A stretch of 64,000 bases of DNA from Vibrio sp. YMD68 (GTDB lineage: Bacteria; Pseudomonadota; Gammaproteobacteria; Enterobacterales; Vibrionaceae). The stretch lies in NCBI RefSeq assembly GCF_029958905.1, contig NZ_CP124613.1:1240001-1304000 (forward strand), in the 5' to 3' direction. Below the pieces are notes generated by a model. That model did no database searches, had not been told where the DNA came from, and saw only the letters and a program-made list of their open reading frames with translations. Made by a program: the position numbers and the translations under genes. Below are positions 26,648 through 35,697 of the stretch, one piece after another; position 1 is the stretch's first letter; the number at the start of each line of letters is the position of its first letter.

Positions 26648-27202
26648 TTACACCTTTTTGGTCCAAGCAAACTTCTCAAACACGTCATCAACTGGCGTAC
26701 CCGCAATATGGTTGACGTAATTGCTGATCACTTTTTGAGATAAACCAAGAATGACTTCAAGCACTTGTGTCTGTTCATACCCAGCGCTAAAAAATGCGTC
26801 TAGATCGCTCTCAGTTACGTTTCCTCGGCTTCTAACCATGCTCAGTGTAAAGTCCCTAAGCGCCTGAAGTTTGGCCGTAGGTAACGGTTCTTCATTTCTT
26901 AACGCTTCAATAAGCTCTGGGTTAACATTCATTGAATGTGCAATCCCTGTATGTGCTGGAACACAGTAGTGACATTCATGCTCCACATTGATCGTTTGCC
27001 ATACAACAGTTAACTCCTCAGCATCAAACGACGTATTCATGAAATGCTGATGCAGTTGGCTATAGGCTTGTAATGTCTCTGGTGACTCGGCCATGACGGA
27101 CCATAATCCAGGAATTCTACCCATATTTTTGATCGCCCCTTCCAATACAGGCTTTGCACCTTGTGGCGCGGTCTCGAGTGTATGTTTTGTAAAATTGGTC
27201 AT
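26648..27202 (-). CDS. Carboxymuconolactone decarboxylase (AhpD)-like protein
   Basis: 184 residues from ATG 27202 (MTNFTKHTLETAPQGAK), with GGGA upstream; longer in-frame starts run through the operator region. AhpD-like fold with the redox motif 'NVEHECHYCVPAHTGIAH' (CxxC plus His). It is likely an alkylhydroperoxidase-type or related carboxymuconolactone decarboxylase enzyme using the Cys pair. Divergent from the TetR gene at 27500; operator palindromes lie between them. Confidence 0.88.
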   Translation of the reverse strand: MTNFTKHTLETAPQGAKPVLEGAIKNMGRIPGLWSVMAESPETLQAYSQLHQHFMNTSFDAEELTVVWQTINVEHECHYCVPAHTGIAHSMNVNPELIEALRNEEPLPTAKLQALRDFTLSMVRSRGNVTESDLDAFFSAGYEQTQVLEVILGLSQKVISNYVNHIAGTPVDDVFEKFAWTKKV

Positions 27203-27316
27203 TGTTGTGTCCCTTTCGTTTATGTGTTGTCGCCAGTTATAAAACAAAGTTATAAAAATAAGTGCGTTCGTTATGCGCTCAGTTTTTATGAGGTATGACG
27301 AAACTCTAAACCTATT

Positions 27317-27331
27317 AGAACGATCGTTCAA
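27317..27331. promoter_or_regulatory. TetR-type operator, site 1
   Basis: Palindrome AGAACGATCGTTCAA with core GAACGATCGTTC, in the divergent AhpD-like/tetR promoter region. Confidence 0.65.
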
Positions 27332-27339
27332 GTAAATAA

Positions 27340-27355
27340 TTGAACGACCGCTCAA
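27340..27355. promoter_or_regulatory. TetR-type operator, site 2
   Basis: TTGAACGACCGCTCAA, a near-palindrome of the same design as sites 1 and 3, 9 bp from site 1. Confidence 0.65.
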
Positions 27356-27461
27356 TTATTTACAGTGTTAGTTTTTATTCATTGATTATTAAAGAAAATA
27401 TCATTTCTGGTTTGACGAGGTGGAGATTCTTCTTTACCTCAATTCAGATCAAACCTATAAT

Positions 27462-27477
27462 TTGAACCATCGTTCAA
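27462..27477. promoter_or_regulatory. TetR-type operator, site 3
   Basis: TTGAACCATCGTTCAA, 23 bp before the tetR start codon. The three sites together mark autoregulation plus control of the divergent gene. Confidence 0.65.
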
Positions 27478-27499
27478 TTAATATTTTTAGTCCTCTCCT

Positions 27500-28084
27500 A
27501 TGGCAAAGACCGCAAAATTTGATCGCCAAGACGTCGTGCATAAAGCGATGGCCCTCTATTGGGAAAAAGGTTTTCACGCGACTTCTATGCGTAATTTGCA
27601 AGATGTTATTGATATGCGCCCTGGTAGCATTTACGCGGCTTTCGGTAGCAAAGACGAACTGTTTAAAGAAGCATTACGTCATTACAAACAGAATGGTTTA
27701 GCGCGATTAGCACAATGCCGAGAAGAGAGTGAATCCCCTATCGCAGCGCTTAAGTTATTCATGCGTCAACTCATTCTAGATACGCTGAGCGGCTCACCAA
27801 GTAGCCTTTGTATGCTCGCCAAAACAGTGGCTGAACTCACAGATGAAAACAAAGAGCTGTTAGACGAAGCGAGAAAATCGGTCATTGAAATGGAAAAAGC
27901 GATAGAAAAGCTCATTATTGAAGCTCAAGAAATCGGTGAAGTTGACGCACAAAAAAGTACAGCCCAATTAGCACGTCATGTACAAATTCAAATCACTGGG
28001 CTACGGACCTACGCGAAAACGCATAACGGCCAGGCACCACTCGATGAGATGATTGAAGATGTGTTCAATCACTATCCTTTTTAA
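27500..28084 (+). CDS. TetR/AcrR-family repressor
   Basis: 194 residues. N-terminal HTH: 'AMALYWEKGFHATSMRNLQDVIDMRPGSIYAAFGSKDELF' contains the recognition helix. The C-terminal ligand-binding domain is all-helical and resembles the AcrR/YxaF group. It is divergent from the AhpD-like gene, with three related palindromes in between. Likely responds to a reactive or toxic small molecule. Confidence 0.92.
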   Translation: MAKTAKFDRQDVVHKAMALYWEKGFHATSMRNLQDVIDMRPGSIYAAFGSKDELFKEALRHYKQNGLARLAQCREESESPIAALKLFMRQLILDTLSGSPSSLCMLAKTVAELTDENKELLDEARKSVIEMEKAIEKLIIEAQEIGEVDAQKSTAQLARHVQIQITGLRTYAKTHNGQAPLDEMIEDVFNHYPF

Positions 28085-28341
28085 CACTCTCGCTCATCCT
28101 TTTTAAAGGTATCCTGCTATTCCATTCCTTCGTATCGATGTTCCGGTTTGTTCTTGTGCTGAAAAACGACGAATCTTGAAATACACCAATAAAACTTCAT
28201 AAGAAAAGTGAGCACAGTCAATCCTACATTTCGTGATGAACGTTAGGTTACCAGGCTCCCAATACACTGATTTTCATATGGAAATGATTTAGTATAGTGA
28301 TATTCCGACGCAAAAACATCGACCTCTTGGATGGAAATAAT

Positions 28342-28575
28342 ATGTCTCATAAAGTAGAAACACATCACTGCGCCAATTGCAGTGCGGATACCGATCATGT
28401 CGTTGTTCTGGTCAGAAAGCAGAGTGCATTTAAAGGCCAGAAAAACAGAAAAATTAAAGAATTTTTCGCCGGTTTTATTAAAGGCAGTGCTCTAGGTGCA
28501 TTTGTGGCTTCTATGGATGAATTTGAACGTCATCTTGTATGTAAAATCTGCGGTGAGAAGAGGGTTGAAGATTAA
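28342..28575 (+). CDS. Small zinc-ribbon protein
   Basis: 77 residues from ATG 28342. Two Cys pairs, 'HHCANCSADTDH' near the N-terminus and 'LVCKICGEKRVED' at the C-terminus, form a likely zinc ribbon. Between them is the basic stretch 'KGQKNRKIKEFFAGFIKG' followed by a glycine/alanine-rich hydrophobic segment. Function unknown; the ribbon suggests nucleic acid or protein binding. Confidence 0.7.
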   Translation: MSHKVETHHCANCSADTDHVVVLVRKQSAFKGQKNRKIKEFFAGFIKGSALGAFVASMDEFERHLVCKICGEKRVED

Positions 28576-28800
28576 CTGAATGCTGTCTTCACGCTAGTCA
28601 AAGACAGAACTTTTAGAAACAGCATGTTATGAGAAAGTGAGGGGGAATAAAACAGGCAATCGCGTTTTCACTTCACTTTTGCATCACTGACACATCAGCT
28701 ATACAGTATAGAAACCTAGCATTATAAATGTGATTATCATCTATCAACCCAATGGGTTTTTCATTTCAGATAAGCACGAGAAAAATAGAGGTAGCAGGCC

Positions 28801-29196
28801 ATGAAATTGAACTTTAATCTAGAAGATGCCAGCCAGATTTTTGTTGGCGCATTCGCGCTTGCTGTCCCGATTTCTTTTTCCGAAGAAGCGTGGCGACTAG
28901 GTGAAATCCTACCTTTCAAAAACTTACTGATGCTCTTTTCATTGTCGGTAATATTTTTAGCCTTATATACCTATGAAAGCGTATTTCAGCGAGATATCAA
29001 GAACAGAAAGATCGTCTTTCTTTTCCGTATTGTGACCGCCTATGTCATGGCGGCTTTCGTTGTTGCCTTAGTGCTGTATTGTATTGATAAGTTGCCTCTG
29101 TTCGTCGACCCTGGCATTGCTATAAATCGGATCATTGTGATTACAATGCCAGCATCAATGGGAGCTATTATCGTCGACAGCTTTGACAAAGAATGA
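28801..29196 (+). CDS. DUF2391/TIGR02587-like integral membrane protein
   Basis: 131 residues with four membrane helices. 'QIFVGAFALAVPISFSEEAWRLGEILP' at the start is typical of the TIGR02587/DUF2391 membrane family. Function unknown. ATG is preceded by GAGGTAGCAGGCC. No operon partner. Confidence 0.7.
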   Translation: MKLNFNLEDASQIFVGAFALAVPISFSEEAWRLGEILPFKNLLMLFSLSVIFLALYTYESVFQRDIKNRKIVFLFRIVTAYVMAAFVVALVLYCIDKLPLFVDPGIAINRIIVITMPASMGAIIVDSFDKE

Positions 29197-29228
29197 TCAT
29201 GAGTAAGTCGGCGGAATCCATTTTAATA

Positions 29229-29492
29229 CTACGTGCACATTCGTTGGCCGTTGACTTCTATAATGTTGAACGGTGTTTCGTATATATCCGCGAGCATATC
29301 CACCTGAATCACTTCTTTCACTAAGCCATTCGCGACGACTTTACCCTTCTTCAACGCAATAATACTGGAATAGCAGGCGGCAAAGTTAATGCCGTGAATA
29401 ACGACTACCACCGCTTTATTCATCTCTCGAGCAAGCTTTTGAACATTACGCATGATATGTAACGAATGTTTAATGTCCAGATTATTAAGCAG
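29229..29492 (-). pseudogene. C-terminal relic of an iron-siderophore ABC transporter ATPase
   Basis: Translates LLNNLDIKHSLHIMRNVQKL ... 'VVVVIHGINFAACYSSIIALKKG' ... 'IYETPFNIIEVNGQRMC'. This matches the end of FepC/VctC-type ATPases just after Walker B (DEPLNNLDMKHS) through the H-loop (VLHDINFA; here VIHGINFA) to the C-terminus. The Walker A, Q-loop and signature motifs are missing. The 5' border runs into a short tandem repeat. Confidence 0.8.
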
Positions 29493-29493
29493 T

Positions 29494-29575
29494 GAATACT
29501 GATTACTTACTAGCTTAATACTCACCAGTTTATAACTCACTAGCTTATAGTTCGCTAGCTTGTGATTCACGGCTA
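29494..29575 (-). repeat. Degenerate tandem repeat between the ABC relic and MATE gene
   Basis: About five imperfect units of roughly 17 bp with the core AAGCTAGTGAGT on the minus strand (translated KLVSYKLVSIKLVS). It touches the broken 5' end of the ABC ATPase relic and follows the 16-bp array at the MATE 3' end. Confidence 0.7.
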
Positions 29576-29594
29576 GCACCCTAAGCATACCAAT

Positions 29595-29642
29595 ACATTA
29601 AGCACTAACTTTATTGCACGCTAACTGTATTACGCACTAATG
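29595..29642 (-). repeat. 16-bp x 3 tandem repeat at the MATE 3' end, including its stop codon
   Basis: Units on the plus strand: ACATTAAGCACTAACT (29595-29610), TTATTGCACGCTAACT (29611-29626), GTATTACGCACTAATG (29627-29642). The last contains the MATE stop (29630-29632). One of several 3'-terminal arrays in this window. Confidence 0.75.
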
Positions 29643-31009
29643 GTTAAGTTGTTTACCCATGTGCGTCGTAAGTATCGGTGGAAACACAAACCAAACTTCA
29701 CGACTTCTTCCACCAGCATCAACGCAAACACAGATGCAAACGGCAGATCAAACACAAAAGCACCGATCGTGGTTAACGGAATACCGATCATCCACATCGA
29801 AATAAAGTCCATTCTTAAGCAAAACTGGTTTTCACCACCCGCACGTAATATACCGTTGATGATCACCATGTTTAGCATTCTCAGCCAGATGATCATCGCA
29901 AACAAACCCAGTGCCGGAGAAGCCAATGCGTATAACGTCGGATCATCTAGGTTCAACCACAGTATGACCTGTTCTTTTCCTAGAGTGATGGCCAAACTCA
30001 CCGCCAAACCGACACTCAGAACAAACTTGATAAAAAACTGAGTCATGGCTATCGCTTGTTGAAAGTCATCACGCCCAAGGCTCTGACCTAAAAGTACCGA
30101 GCAAGCAGTAGAAATCCCAAAAAACGCCGAGTAACAAAGCAGTTCAAAAGGCCCCAACATACTGAACACTGCCAATTCCGTGGTGCCCATGTGCCCAAAA
30201 ATCATTTGGTAGCTTAGCGTCCCCATTGCCCACAGTACGGCGTTGTACATAGTCGGAACCGCTAATGACTTGAACGAATTCATCAGTCGAGCGCCACAAT
30301 CAAGTGTCTTTGCTGTTAATAACCAATGACGGCGACGATATAAGATGAAAACAAACATCGCGACTTGTAGAGCTCTGGATATACTGGTCGCCAACGCCGC
30401 ACCTGCGACTCCCAACGCTGGTATACCAAAGCCGCCGTTAATCAATAAATAATTCAATGCAATGTTAATCGCAATCGTGATCGCCGCCAGTATCAGCGGT
30501 AGCATCGCATTTCCACTAGAACGTAAGCTTGATTCGATCACAATGATGATGTGAGTGAGCAGTAACACGGGCAATGCATACCATAAATATTCAGAGCCCA
30601 ATTCAATCACACTCACATCCGTCGTTTGCAACAGCATAATTGAGCTTGAAAACAGAGTTATGATCACCGTCGCGGGCACAATCAGCTTTGCACCATATTT
30701 GAGCGCCATCACGGTCACGGTTTTAGCCGAAGAACGGTCACTTCTTCCCCAATATTGCGCCACTAATATTCCATTCGCCGAGCCAACGCCCGCTGCGATC
30801 ATAATCGCGACAAACAACCATTTTGAGGCAATTCCCACAGCGGCTGTCGCTTCCATACCCAGATCACTCACCATCAAAACGTCAGCTAACGACAAAACAG
30901 CAACAAGTGCGCTTTGGATTGCTACCGGAAAAGCAAGCTTCGCCATGGTAGACATCATGTTGCTTGGTAATGAAGTGGAGTGATTTGTGTTGGTCGTGGT
31001 ATGGTTCAT
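29630..31009 (-). CDS. MATE-family efflux transporter
   Basis: 459 residues, twelve hydrophobic segments in two homologous halves. Family motifs are 'FPVAIQSALVAVLSLADVLMVSDLGMEATAAVGIA' at the N-terminus and 'VAQYWGRSD'. NorM-like Na+- or H+-coupled exporter of cationic compounds. Divergent from the AraC-type regulator at 31062 (52 bp between starts). Its 3' end is part of a tandem repeat. Confidence 0.92.
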   Translation of the reverse strand: MNHTTTNTNHSTSLPSNMMSTMAKLAFPVAIQSALVAVLSLADVLMVSDLGMEATAAVGIASKWLFVAIMIAAGVGSANGILVAQYWGRSDRSSAKTVTVMALKYGAKLIVPATVIITLFSSSIMLLQTTDVSVIELGSEYLWYALPVLLLTHIIIVIESSLRSSGNAMLPLILAAITIAINIALNYLLINGGFGIPALGVAGAALATSISRALQVAMFVFILYRRRHWLLTAKTLDCGARLMNSFKSLAVPTMYNAVLWAMGTLSYQMIFGHMGTTELAVFSMLGPFELLCYSAFFGISTACSVLLGQSLGRDDFQQAIAMTQFFIKFVLSVGLAVSLAITLGKEQVILWLNLDDPTLYALASPALGLFAMIIWLRMLNMVIINGILRAGGENQFCLRMDFISMWMIGIPLTTIGAFVFDLPFASVFALMLVEEVVKFGLCFHRYLRRTWVNNLTISA

Positions 31010-31061
31010 AGTTATTCCTCATTCTGAGTAAGGAATATACAGTTCTAAGGAAAAATAAAAC

Positions 31062-31961
31062 ATGTTAGAAAGTAGCCAAAACCTGTTTGAATCCGTCATT
31101 GATCAAGATCACACTAAAAACAGTTGGCAGGATCAGGTTTATCTCTCAGATAAATGCCGAGAGCGTTTTCTGGGTCTTTCCGAAGTTCCTGAATTTGAGC
31201 CTATCGGTTTTTTCATGGCGGGTATGGCTAAGTTAGTGGATGGTTATATCGTTGAAAGAGAGCGTGTGGACGTGCACACACTCCTGTTCACGCTTGAAGG
31301 TGAAGGGCTGCTTACCTTGGCTAACCAGCGCCAAACCATCCCACCGAATTCATTGGTTATTTTACCGGCAGGGTTACCCTACCGTTTTGAACTCAGTAAC
31401 AAGAGTAATGATTGGAAAATGGTGTGGCTATTGCTCTCTCCCAACGACAAATGGAAGTCGGTCATTGCTGGCGGTCAGGCCGTTGTGCCATTTCATCAAT
31501 GTGAACAGGTGTGGTCGCTAATGAGCTTACTTCACCATGAAATATCCGGTCGTTCGAGTTACCGAAAGTTGCTCAGCAGTGAAATTGCTCGATTGTTGAG
31601 TCGAATGGAAGCGTCACCCTCGAACTCGACACTGCGTGTGCAAAGTGTGTTTAACCTGATCGAATCTCAACTTCACCTCGCATGGAGCGTGAAACAGATA
31701 GCGAAACAGTGCTTTTTAAGTGAAGAGCAGCTTAATCGTTTAACCAAAGCGTTGTTTGGTCAAACACCGCAAGAACGCCTGATTCATTTACGGATGGAAA
31801 AAGCCGCTGAGCTACTCCACCACAAAGAGTGGAGTATCAGTATGATTGCTCAACGGTTAGGGTATAAAGACCCGTACGCGTTTAGCCATCGCTTTAAGCG
31901 GTACTTTGGAGAGTCGCCGCGTGCGTACCGAAAACAACGCATTGCTAAACTCAACCCATAG
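31062..31961 (+). CDS. AraC-family transcriptional regulator
   Basis: 299 residues. N-terminal cupin-like sensor ('LFTLEGEGLLTLANQRQTIP' and 'LVILPAGLPYRFEL') and C-terminal double HTH: 'WSVKQIAKQCFLSEEQLNRLTK' and 'WSISMIAQRLGYKDPYAFSHRFKRYFGESP'. The divergent arrangement suggests control of the MATE gene. Ligand unknown. Confidence 0.92.
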   Translation: MLESSQNLFESVIDQDHTKNSWQDQVYLSDKCRERFLGLSEVPEFEPIGFFMAGMAKLVDGYIVERERVDVHTLLFTLEGEGLLTLANQRQTIPPNSLVILPAGLPYRFELSNKSNDWKMVWLLLSPNDKWKSVIAGGQAVVPFHQCEQVWSLMSLLHHEISGRSSYRKLLSSEIARLLSRMEASPSNSTLRVQSVFNLIESQLHLAWSVKQIAKQCFLSEEQLNRLTKALFGQTPQERLIHLRMEKAAELLHHKEWSISMIAQRLGYKDPYAFSHRFKRYFGESPRAYRKQRIAKLNP

Positions 31962-31990
31962 CGGATGTTACTCAGTTACCATCACTTACA

Positions 31991-32043
31991 CCTATTCTGA
32001 TTCCGCCTATTTCGATTCCAGCGCTTATTTCGACTTCGGCTTA
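31991..32043 (-). repeat. Degenerate tandem repeat at HAD-gene 3' end
   Basis: Units CCTATTCTGATTCCG (15 bp), CCTATTTCGATTCCAGCG (18 bp), CTTATTTCGACTTCGG (16 bp), then the stop codon of the HAD gene. Confidence 0.65.
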
Positions 32044-32703
32044 CAGTGTCCAGTTCAACGTCTGCCAATTTGGGCGTCCAGCGTGCGCGAATAACTGAGT
32101 GCATGGATTCACCAGATATACCCTATCGGCACGCTCACATAACGGTAGATCGTTGATAGAATCAGTATAGAAATGGATGTCATCATAAGATGTCTCTTGT
32201 TCTAGAAGCCATTGGTTGAGACGTTCAACCTTACCTTCACGATAGGTAGGAATGCCTTCAATCTCGCTGGTGTAACACGGCCCCTTTACCACTAAATCAA
32301 TGCCCATCGCCGTATCCACACCAATTCGTTTCGCCACCGCTTTAACGATGAAGTTGACCGTGGCAGAAATGACCATGGTTTTTATCCCATTGTCATTCAG
32401 CTGTTCAATAAGCGCTTTCGCTTGAGGATAAAAGCGCGGCATAATTTGCTGGGTCACACATTTCTCAACCAATTCATTCACTTTCGATTTATCCATATTG
32501 AGTAGTGGCGACATAGCAAAGGCGAGGTAGTCTTCCATGTCCAGTTCCCCTGCCGAATAGAGCGCCATCAAACGCTGATCTTCTTTAATAAAATCATCCG
32601 AGGAAACAATCCCTTGCTCTACAAGAAACGCATTCCACAACATAGAACAATCTGCAGCAAATAGCGTCTCATCCATATCAAACACATACAAAGATTTCGA
32701 CAC
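32041..32703 (-). CDS. HAD-IB-family phosphatase in ABC importer operon
   Basis: 220 residues. HAD motif I 'YVFDMDETLF' (nucleophile Asp), motif II 'MVISATVNF', motif III Lys in 'KVERLNQWL' and motif IV 'FYTDSINDLPL'. Phosphoserine-phosphatase-like HAD-IB layout. It begins 1 bp after the ATPase gene stop, so it belongs to the importer operon. A phosphatase tied to an importer suggests uptake of a phosphorylated compound followed by dephosphorylation. Confidence 0.88.
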   Translation of the reverse strand: MSKSLYVFDMDETLFAADCSMLWNAFLVEQGIVSSDDFIKEDQRLMALYSAGELDMEDYLAFAMSPLLNMDKSKVNELVEKCVTQQIMPRFYPQAKALIEQLNDNGIKTMVISATVNFIVKAVAKRIGVDTAMGIDLVVKGPCYTSEIEGIPTYREGKVERLNQWLLEQETSYDDIHFYTDSINDLPLCERADRVYLVNPCTQLFAHAGRPNWQTLNWTL

Positions 32704-32704
32704 G

Positions 32705-33724
32705 TTAAGCCCTCACAGGTTGAATCTCATTGAGATTAAACAGTAGCTCTAACTGGCTTCCATCGGCAAATAATCGTTCCGATGACCGGTTAAGAAGATC
32801 GACCGTCAGCTCACAACGATTAATATCAACTTGGTAACGGATAATGTTGCCAAGCAACTGATGATTTTTGACCGTCGCTCGTTGCGGGGCTGAAATATGC
32901 GAGCCATATTTTCTTCCCAATTCTTTGACGTAAATCGATTCAGGACGAATCGCGACTTTCTGTTCTACGTCTAAATCGAAGAGGCTTTTGGCCGTCGTCG
33001 CATCGACCAAGTTGTAGTGCCCCATAAATCCGGCCACAAATTCGTTGGCTGGATGAGTATAGATCGACTCAGGTGCGCCTTGCTGAACAATTTCACCTTG
33101 ATTCATCAAGAAAATTCGATCGGACATGATCATCGCTTCTTCTTGATCGTGTGTGACAAAGATCGTGGTCAAGTTTAACTCTTTTTGAATGTCTCTTATC
33201 TGCTGTCTTAAGTGCTTGCGGATTTTTGCATCGAGCGCAGATAAAGGCTCATCCAATAGCAATATTCTCGGTTTAACTACTAAGGCTCTTGCTAAAGCAA
33301 CACGCTGACGTTGCCCCCCTGAAAGCTGGTGAGGATACTGCTTTTCTTTGCCTTTTAGTTCTACAAGCTCAATGACATGAGCAACTTCTTTGGTGATATC
33401 GGCTTTTCCCATGTGTTTCATCTTTAAACCAAAAGCGATATTGCCTTCAACCGTCATGTTCGGGAACAGGGCATAAGACTGAAACACCATACCGATGCCA
33501 CGTTGCTGAGGAGCAAGATCGGTTATATTTTCACCCTCAACCCATATCTCTCCCCCTTCCACCGAATTAAGACCGGCTAGGCTTCGTAACAATGTCGATT
33601 TCCCACAGCCACTTGGGCCAAGCAATGTGATGAACTCCCCTTTTTCGACTGAGAAATCAATCCCTTCAAAGACAGTAGTGTCTCCAAATCGCTTTGTAAG
33701 TTGCTTAACGCCGACATAACTCAT
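32705..33724 (-). CDS. ABC transporter ATP-binding protein (PotA/FbpC type)
   Basis: 339 residues. Walker A 'LLGPSGCGKSTLLRSLAGL', Q-loop, signature 'HQLSGGQRQRVALARAL', Walker B 'ILLLDEPLSALDAK', H-loop 'VTHDQEEAM' and a C-terminal TOBE-like regulatory domain. Energises the importer whose permeases are the next two genes upstream; overlaps the permease stop by 4 bp. Confidence 0.93.
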   Translation of the reverse strand: MSYVGVKQLTKRFGDTTVFEGIDFSVEKGEFITLLGPSGCGKSTLLRSLAGLNSVEGGEIWVEGENITDLAPQQRGIGMVFQSYALFPNMTVEGNIAFGLKMKHMGKADITKEVAHVIELVELKGKEKQYPHQLSGGQRQRVALARALVVKPRILLLDEPLSALDAKIRKHLRQQIRDIQKELNLTTIFVTHDQEEAMIMSDRIFLMNQGEIVQQGAPESIYTHPANEFVAGFMGHYNLVDATTAKSLFDLDVEQKVAIRPESIYVKELGRKYGSHISAPQRATVKNHQLLGNIIRYQVDINRCELTVDLLNRSSERLFADGSQLELLFNLNEIQPVRA

Positions 33725-34524
33725 TGCTGTTCCTCACCCTGTTTTCTGTTCAATCGGCTCGCGAGCCATGTCAGTAAAAAAATAAATAAAAAGTAAGTCA
33801 TCACTAATGCTGAAGTGAAATGTCCACTGGTTTGGCGCATGTTATAGAGATAGATTTGTAACGTTTCAAAACGTGTTCCTACAAGAATATTGGCAAAGAC
33901 AAATTCACCGAGTAAGAACGAGAACGAGAGAAACAATGACGCAAGTAACCCCTTTTTAAGATTGGGGACAACCACCAACAAAAACGCTTGGGGGGTACTG
34001 GCACCTAGCAAGTGAGCGGCGTCCATCAAATCATTGAGGTTTATCGCTTCAAAGCTATTCGCAATCGCTCGATACATGAAAGGCAGAGCAATAGTGAAAT
34101 AGGTGCCAATCAGAATCCACGGTGTTCCAACAAGAGGCACACTGCTGTCAGCATAGAGTTGTAAAAGCCCAACCGATGACACCACAGGTGGTACAGCGAA
34201 TGGTAATAAAATCAGAATATTGAGTAGCTTATCCAGCTTAGGGAAATAGTAAAAGACCACAAAAATCGTTGGCAAGACCAACACCACACTCAAGGCCAAC
34301 GCAGAGAAACACACAAACAGAGATCGACCGAATGCCGCCAAAAAACGAGGATCTGAGATCAGCTTGAAATACCAATCTAACGTAAAGCCATCAGGTAAAA
34401 TGGTGGCGCCCCAACTCGATGATAGTGAGTACACAAGTGTCGCTAAGATCGGGATCAGCATAATGCCGACAATGGAATAAACTACAGTCTTGTGGTAGAG
34501 CATATTTGAATTACTTTGCAGCAT
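33721..34524 (-). CDS. ABC transporter permease
   Basis: 267 residues, six membrane helices, with the EAA-type loop 'LMDAAHLLGASTPQAFLLVVVPNLKKG' that contacts the ATPase. It overlaps the first permease by 14 bp. Second permease of a PotC/ThiP-like pair. Confidence 0.9.
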   Translation of the reverse strand: MLQSNSNMLYHKTVVYSIVGIMLIPILATLVYSLSSSWGATILPDGFTLDWYFKLISDPRFLAAFGRSLFVCFSALALSVVLVLPTIFVVFYYFPKLDKLLNILILLPFAVPPVVSSVGLLQLYADSSVPLVGTPWILIGTYFTIALPFMYRAIANSFEAINLNDLMDAAHLLGASTPQAFLLVVVPNLKKGLLASLFLSFSFLLGEFVFANILVGTRFETLQIYLYNMRQTSGHFTSALVMTYFLFIFLLTWLASRLNRKQGEEQQ

Positions 34525-35410
34525 GATAGCTCCTTGAAAGTAACCACTGATTGATCACCGTGATAAACGCTAGAATAGCAATGAGTATGGCCGAGATTGC
34601 CGCGGCGAGATTGGGTTCGAGGAAGAGATCACCAGACACCAGGCTCGCTATTCGTACCGTGATGACATTGTAATTACCGCCAGTCAGAGCATACACGCTG
34701 GCATACGCCCCCATGGCATTGGCAATCAGAATGATCAAGGTGCCTAACAACGCAGGAGAAAGAACAGGTAACGCAACTTGAACCCAGTACTGCCATGTCT
34801 TCGCCCCAAGAAGCGCCGATGCAGCTTGCCAATCATCACTTAAAGCATCGAAAGCAGGATAAAGCAACAGCACGCCCAACGGGATTTGAAAATAGACATA
34901 GATAACCAGTAACCCCCATTGGCCATAAAGATTGAAATCATCAATCAAGCCGTATTGCTTTAGCAGCAAAGTGACTGCGCCATTCACACCTAAAATAATG
35001 ATGAATGAAAAAGCAAGGGGGACACCAGAAAAGTTGCTGCTCATATTAGTAAAAGCAATGACACCATCGCGAATTTTGCTATCCACTCTTCTTAATGATG
35101 TCACCAAAAGCGCAGAAACAGCTAACCCAATGATACTCGACCAGATAGATAACCAAAGACTGTTACCAAACGCTTGCAGCATGAAACTTGAATCCAACAC
35201 ATCAAGATAGTTTTCAAGGCCAAACGACTCTTCATAGATAAAGCTATTGATGAGTACCCAAACCATGGGTGCCAATTGAAACAAGTAAAAGAACAGTGCA
35301 AACGGGGCAAACCACAACGCAGGTTTTAATTTGCGCCATAATGTTGTTTTTCTTGTTGTTACTTTAATCTCTGTAGAATCAGGCTGATGGGGTAGGACGG
35401 TGTGACTCAT
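34511..35410 (-). CDS. ABC transporter permease
   Basis: 299 residues from ATG 35410 (MSHTVLPHQPDSTEIK), with GGAAG upstream; an ATG at 35455 is possible but lacks a site. Six membrane helices and EAA loop 'DWQAASALLGAKTWQYWVQVALP'. Pairs with the next permease. Separated from the binding-protein gene by about 290 bp containing a strong hairpin and a tandem repeat. Confidence 0.88.
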   Translation of the reverse strand: MSHTVLPHQPDSTEIKVTTRKTTLWRKLKPALWFAPFALFFYLFQLAPMVWVLINSFIYEESFGLENYLDVLDSSFMLQAFGNSLWLSIWSSIIGLAVSALLVTSLRRVDSKIRDGVIAFTNMSSNFSGVPLAFSFIIILGVNGAVTLLLKQYGLIDDFNLYGQWGLLVIYVYFQIPLGVLLLYPAFDALSDDWQAASALLGAKTWQYWVQVALPVLSPALLGTLIILIANAMGAYASVYALTGGNYNVITVRIASLVSGDLFLEPNLAAAISAILIAILAFITVINQWLLSRSYHAAK

Positions 35411-35457
35411 AATGCGAATACTTCCGGTGAAAATGATTGGAGCAGCTCTTGGCAATA

Positions 35458-35544
35458 AGTTCTTAACGATAAGTGCTTAACGATAGGTTTTTAAAAAATA
35501 GCTTCTTAACAATAGTTTCTTAACAAGAATTTCTTAACAATAGG
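35458..35544 (-). repeat. Degenerate tandem repeat, about seven 14-15-bp units
   Basis: Imperfect repetition of TTCTTAACAATAG-like units between the substrate-binding-protein gene and the first permease gene. Confidence 0.75.
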
Positions 35545-35643
35545 TTGTTGCTGTAGGCAGTCGAGGAGAAAATTAAGCACCAATACAAACCTTGGCAACA
35601 AACCATGGCACTTCACGCTTTGCAGGTAAAATACCACCATGAG

Positions 35644-35667
35644 AACAACAAGGAACACCTTGTTGTT
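35644..35667 (-). terminator. Hairpin between substrate-binding-protein and permease genes
   Basis: Perfect 10-bp stem (AACAACAAGG/CCTTGTTGTT) with a 4-nt loop, 30 bp after the binding-protein stop. Partial terminator or mRNA-stabilising hairpin, which commonly gives higher levels of the binding protein than of the permeases. Confidence 0.6.
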
Positions 35668-35697
35668 CATGATGATTGTTTGCTGTTTCATTAAGGC

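Noticed and set aside
29640..30041. Plus-strand open frame inside the MATE gene
   Set aside because: Antisense shadow of an unmistakable transporter gene.
35506..35691. 61-codon minus-strand frame between binding-protein and permease genes
   Set aside because: Its sequence covers the hairpin and part of the tandem array; hydrophobic look is probably incidental.
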